In this document: positions 60,933 through 64,000 of the stretch, in pieces | Layout: each line of letters begins with the position of its first letter | How positions within the stretch are numbered: the stretch's first letter is position 1 | NCBI RefSeq assembly: GCF_900096955.1 | Contig: NZ_FMYL01000001.1 | Coordinates: 372,001 to 436,000 of the forward strand | DNA from: Acinetobacter boissieri | Lineage (GTDB): Bacteria > Pseudomonadota > Gammaproteobacteria > Pseudomonadales > Moraxellaceae | Length of the DNA stretch: 64,000 bases | Reading direction: 5' to 3' | Notes under the pieces: model-generated | What the model was told of the DNA's origin: nothing | The model's input: only the letters and a program-made list of their open reading frames with translations | Database searches by the model: none | Program-made: the position numbers and the translations under genes

Positions 60933-63020
60933 TTAAAAACGGTAACGTAAGCTCAACTGTGCATTTACTGGGTTACCAATCAATGCACCTTGATCAGATA
61001 AACCATGTGCTGATGCAAAATAATGACGATCAAAAATATTATTAATATTTAAGCCAATATCATAATGCTCAGTGTTATAGCCAACAGAGGCATTCGCAAC
61101 AGTATAACCCGGTAATTTTAACTTATTTGCAGAAGATGCATATTGACTCGTTTGCGCTCGACCACCAATTGCAGCATACCAATTATCATCGAACGTATAT
61201 TTAACCCATATATTCGCTGCACTTGTTGGAGATAATGCTGCTGTATTACCAACAGGCACTGCTGATAATACAGACTTCGTAATTTTAGAATCAAGATATG
61301 CGTAACCCGCCAACACCGATAATTTATTGGTAATTTGCCCAACAGTTGATATCTCAAAACCTTTTGTACGTTGTTCACCTGCAACAACAGCGACTTGAGA
61401 GTTAGATGGGTCTGCTTGTAATATATTATTTTGTGTTGTATTAAATATAGACAATGACACATTATAATCTGGTGTGATGTCCCATTTTGCACCCACTTCA
61501 TAACTCTTCGTTTGCGTAGGTTGTAAGCTAGATAAATTATTATATACAGCAAGTGCATCTGATAATGGTTGAAATGATTGATTATAAGAAGCATATAAAG
61601 ATAAGTTATCAACTGGCTCATAAACAAGGCCAATACGTGGTGAAACTTTATAATCAGTACGATTATAAGGTGTCATTTTGTTTGTTTTCTGAACAAATGT
61701 CGAACGCTTCTGATCCAAAATATCATATCTTGCACCAACGAGCATTTTGAGTTGCTCACTCAAACTCATTAGATCTTGTACATAAAGTGCCTTATTGGTG
61801 CTATTGTTTTGGCTAATTGTTGATGGCGTGACCGTTGACACTGGCGTCCATACAGGTAAAACAATATTGTTGATATCTAGGTTAGATGAAACAGAGCTGG
61901 CAAAAACTTTATCATTTTTATTTTGATGACTGAGTTCTACACCGACCAAGACATTATGTTCAATGCTTGCCGTATTAAACTTTCCAGAAATCTCTTGTTG
62001 TGTAGCTACCCCTTTTTCATTACGAAAACGACGATTCTGGCTTATTGAGAGTGTATTCGTTTTATTATCATACTTTGAATCAGGCAATTGACGGTCTAAA
62101 GAGTATGTATATGCATGTACAACACCATGATACTTCCAAACATCATCAAATTGATGGTCTAAAGTAACAGTTGCACTTTTTACTTCTGTATCCGTATTGG
62201 CTGCTTCTTTTACATTTGCAGGTCCTAAATAAACTTTAGGGTTTAATGCTAGCGGTTGATTTGTACCAGGATTACGTGGAAAACCCTGATCAGCCAAACG
62301 ATTATCATGTAAATAATCTGCTTGTACTAACAGTTTTGTTTTATCTGAAATATCCCACAATATAGAGGGTGCAACAGCTTGACGCTCTAAAAAGGCATGA
62401 TCACGATAACCACCTGAATTCTCAACGGCGCCTGTCAGTCTTGCTTTAACTGTGTCGGTAATAGGTTGATTAATATCAATCTGTGCACGTCTTTGGCCAA
62501 GTGTATTTCCTATCAAAGCCACTTCACGTACAGTTTGTGCCGTTGGCTTTTTTGTTACACGGTTAATTAGACCACCTGCTGAACCACGGCCATATAACAC
62601 CGATGCAGGGCCTTTTACTACTTCAATACGGTCTGTATTTGATAAATCACGATAGTACATTGCATCATCGCGGAATCCATCTACATAACTATCATACACA
62701 GAGTTAAAACCACGAATAGATACTTGATCACGCTGGCCATCACCAGTACTAAAGCCTACACCCGGTACATTTTGCAAAGCACCTTGCATAGATGTTACAC
62801 CCTGCTCTTTTAAAACCTCTTGTGGAATCACATTGACTGTTTGAGGTACATCTTTAAGTGGCAATGTACCTTTAGTGGCGGTAGATGATTGTGTCATCTG
62901 TTGCTTTAACGTGAGCTTATCAGCCTTTGTTTGAATAGTCGGCAATGATTCAACTTGTGCCGCATACCCTGCCCCTGAAAGTGAAGATAGTATGGAAATA
63001 AATAAAATTGTCTTTTTCAT
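60933..63020 (-). CDS. TonB-dependent siderophore receptor
   Basis: 695 residues from the ATG at 63020. Signal peptide MKKTILFISILSSLSGAGYA. The plug domain reads DVPQTVNVIPQEVLKEQGV, ALQNVPGVGF, GFRDDAMYYRDLSNTDRIEVVKGPASVLYGRGSAGGLINRVTK. The barrel ends in aromatic F (LSLRYRF). The pattern fits Fiu/FhuE/FoxA-like receptors for catecholate or hydroxamate siderophores; the exact ligand is not clear. A Fur box lies 75 bases upstream. Confidence 0.9.
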   Translation of the reverse strand: MKKTILFISILSSLSGAGYAAQVESLPTIQTKADKLTLKQQMTQSSTATKGTLPLKDVPQTVNVIPQEVLKEQGVTSMQGALQNVPGVGFSTGDGQRDQVSIRGFNSVYDSYVDGFRDDAMYYRDLSNTDRIEVVKGPASVLYGRGSAGGLINRVTKKPTAQTVREVALIGNTLGQRRAQIDINQPITDTVKARLTGAVENSGGYRDHAFLERQAVAPSILWDISDKTKLLVQADYLHDNRLADQGFPRNPGTNQPLALNPKVYLGPANVKEAANTDTEVKSATVTLDHQFDDVWKYHGVVHAYTYSLDRQLPDSKYDNKTNTLSISQNRRFRNEKGVATQQEISGKFNTASIEHNVLVGVELSHQNKNDKVFASSVSSNLDINNIVLPVWTPVSTVTPSTISQNNSTNKALYVQDLMSLSEQLKMLVGARYDILDQKRSTFVQKTNKMTPYNRTDYKVSPRIGLVYEPVDNLSLYASYNQSFQPLSDALAVYNNLSSLQPTQTKSYEVGAKWDITPDYNVSLSIFNTTQNNILQADPSNSQVAVVAGEQRTKGFEISTVGQITNKLSVLAGYAYLDSKITKSVLSAVPVGNTAALSPTSAANIWVKYTFDDNWYAAIGGRAQTSQYASSANKLKLPGYTVANASVGYNTEHYDIGLNINNIFDRHYFASAHGLSDQGALIGNPVNAQLSLRYRF

Positions 63021-63093
63021 AAAAAATAATGACTTACTGTCAAAGCTATAAAATTGATTACAAAATACACACAATACCTTAAATAAATCTTAA

Positions 63094-63108
63094 CAATAAT
63101 CATTATCA
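63094..63108. promoter_or_regulatory. Fur box upstream of the TonB receptor
   Basis: Around AATAATCATTATC the site matches TGATAAT-N-ATTATCA at 13 of 15 positions (first two differ). It lies in the receptor promoter and shares ATAATCATTATCA with the site at 42640. Confidence 0.75.
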
Positions 63109-63152
63109 GTTAATGAGCTTATATTTTTATAAAATATCTCATTAAAGTTTTA

Positions 63153-63647
63153 TCATTTTATATAGTATTTCACTTTATGTATTGCCATAGAAATAATGAC
63201 CAATATCACACTGCCTGATAACACAGGAAAAATAAGAAACAACCAATCATAATGCGTTGTATGCGCAGTCAATAAAATTACTAATGGGTTTGCTCCTGCT
63301 GGTGGATGCACACATTTAAACAATTGCATGAAAGCAATGGCACACCCGACCGATATTGCAATACTCAACATTGAGATAGGTAAAAACTTTAAAAATAATA
63401 AGCCAATCAATGCAGAAATCAGATGACCCAATATAATATTTTTTGGCTGTGCAAGTGGGGATTTTGATGCAGCATATAAAAGTACGCAGGTCGCACCAAA
63501 GGGTGCCATAATATAAAGATGACCAACGGTCTTCGATAATAAAAGCAACGTAAAAATACTACACGTTCCACCAATGAGTCCCGTAAGCATGTCACCAATT
63601 TGAAGAGATGCCCTCATTTTTTCTTTTATACTGAGTATTGTATGCAT
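63153..63647 (-). CDS. HPP-family membrane protein
   Basis: 164 residues with four hydrophobic segments. The HPP motif appears as CVHPPAGANPLVILL, with GATCVLLYAASKSPLAQPKNIILGHLISALIGL before it, both typical. Some HPP proteins transport nitrite; others are uncharacterised. AAGGA lies before the ATG. Divergent TetR gene at 63742. Confidence 0.85.
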   Translation of the reverse strand: MHTILSIKEKMRASLQIGDMLTGLIGGTCSIFTLLLLSKTVGHLYIMAPFGATCVLLYAASKSPLAQPKNIILGHLISALIGLLFLKFLPISMLSIAISVGCAIAFMQLFKCVHPPAGANPLVILLTAHTTHYDWLFLIFPVLSGSVILVIISMAIHKVKYYIK

Positions 63648-63702
63648 TATTTTATCCTTTGACCTATTATTTTCAGCCTATAATACATACAAAGCTCAAA
63701 TC

Positions 63703-63718
63703 AGTACAGATCTGTACT
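63703..63718. promoter_or_regulatory. Candidate TetR operator
   Basis: AGTACAGATCTGTACT is a perfect 16-base palindrome in the 94-base gap between the HPP gene and the divergent TetR gene, the usual place for an autoregulatory TetR operator. Confidence 0.7.
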
Positions 63719-63741
63719 ATTTATTTTAAGGAGTCATACGC

Positions 63742-64000
63742 TTGTCAAAATCCGCTTTAAAAATTTTAGATACAGCAGAAAGACTATTTAATAAAAATAA
63801 TTTTGTCGGTGTTGGGGTTGATTGTATTCGTGATGAATCAGGTTGTTCAAAAACAACCATGTATACCTATTTCAAAAATAAGAATCAGTTAATCATATCT
63901 GTACTGCAAACACGAGATCAAAGATTCAAACACAGCTTATTTGAATACATCGGCATTGCAGAAGGGATTGATGCAATTGATAAAATTTTTGAATGGCATA
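63742..64000 (+). CDS. TetR-family regulator, N-terminal part (runs off the right edge)
   Basis: 86 residues are visible. The start is TTG at 63742 with AAGGAG about 8 bases upstream; no ATG fits. The HTH reads ALKILDTAERLFNKNNFVGVGVD, then SGCSKTTMYTYFKNKNQLI. Divergent from the HPP gene and next to a perfect palindrome. Ligand domain not seen. Confidence 0.8.
   Translation, partial: MSKSALKILDTAERLFNKNNFVGVGVDCIRDESGCSKTTMYTYFKNKNQLIISVLQTRDQRFKHSLFEYIGIAEGIDAIDKIFEWH

Noticed and set aside
1..64000. CRISPR arrays, tRNA or rRNA genes
   Set aside because: No regularly spaced short repeats and no tRNA- or rRNA-like sequences were seen on reading through; a dedicated scan would be needed to be certain.

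Overview
The window looks like a chromosomal segment of a gammaproteobacterium of the Acinetobacter/Moraxellaceae type. The DNA is AT-rich, the dapA - bamC-like - purC order is gammaproteobacterial, and the rut, urt, gabR/gabTD, argP/argO and cadR families have the form usual in that genus. This assignment is inference from gene content; no rRNA or tRNA gene is present to anchor it.

Layout. 1-135 is the tail of a Sel1-repeat protein. 155-5784 (minus) is a complete urea ABC transporter, urtABCDE. 6007-8611 (minus) holds two enzymes that fit the lower part of 4-hydroxyproline breakdown. 9178-11639 has a membrane protein and a drug-type MFS pump. 11788-14652 (minus) is a polar amino acid ABC importer. 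14996-16336 is a divergent HxlR regulator/quinone reductase pair. 16539-20092 (minus) holds an orphan PgaB and a SulP transporter. 20281-28422 is the pyrimidine-degradation (rut) locus with its repressor RutR, a periplasmic chorismate mutase, and an omega-amino acid transaminase where rutE would be expected. 28524-32321 (minus) is an MBOAT plus two SGNH proteins, a likely O-acetylation system. 32458-41515 holds a DUF421 protein, argO/argP, a lipoprotein, gabR/gabT/gabD and a Sel1 protein. 41674-49978 is mostly housekeeping: a RhtB exporter, a nicotinamidase, dapA/bamC-like/purC, an esterase, rarA, a CadR/cation exporter pair and ycgN. 50249-56997 (minus) is a type VI secretion vgrG island with a LysM-lysozyme-M23 effector and two tandem immunity-like genes. 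57925-59062 (minus) encodes two unrecognised secreted proteins in very AT-rich DNA. 60120-64000 holds a dienelactone hydrolase, a TonB-dependent siderophore receptor with a Fur box, an HPP-family protein and the start of a TetR regulator.

The metabolic half of the window is dominated by nitrogen scavenging: urea, amino acids, pyrimidines, GABA and perhaps hydroxyproline. Three of these loci carry sigma-54 -24/-12 promoters at the right distance: urtA (exact consensus), the amino acid importer (one mismatch) and rutA (one mismatch). The rut promoter also has a perfect RutR-like palindrome upstream. Together they suggest a clustered NtrC/sigma-54 regulon.

Two parts look least ordinary. (1) At 42640-42865 a gene-free stretch starts with a near-perfect Fur box, continues through four consecutive hairpins and ends in a plus-strand intrinsic terminator. 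It is a good candidate for an iron-regulated small RNA. (2) Three copies of the ycgN 5' region (49935, 57405 and 59860) bracket the T6SS island and the secreted-protein pair. They suggest repeated modular insertion or duplication at the ycgN start.
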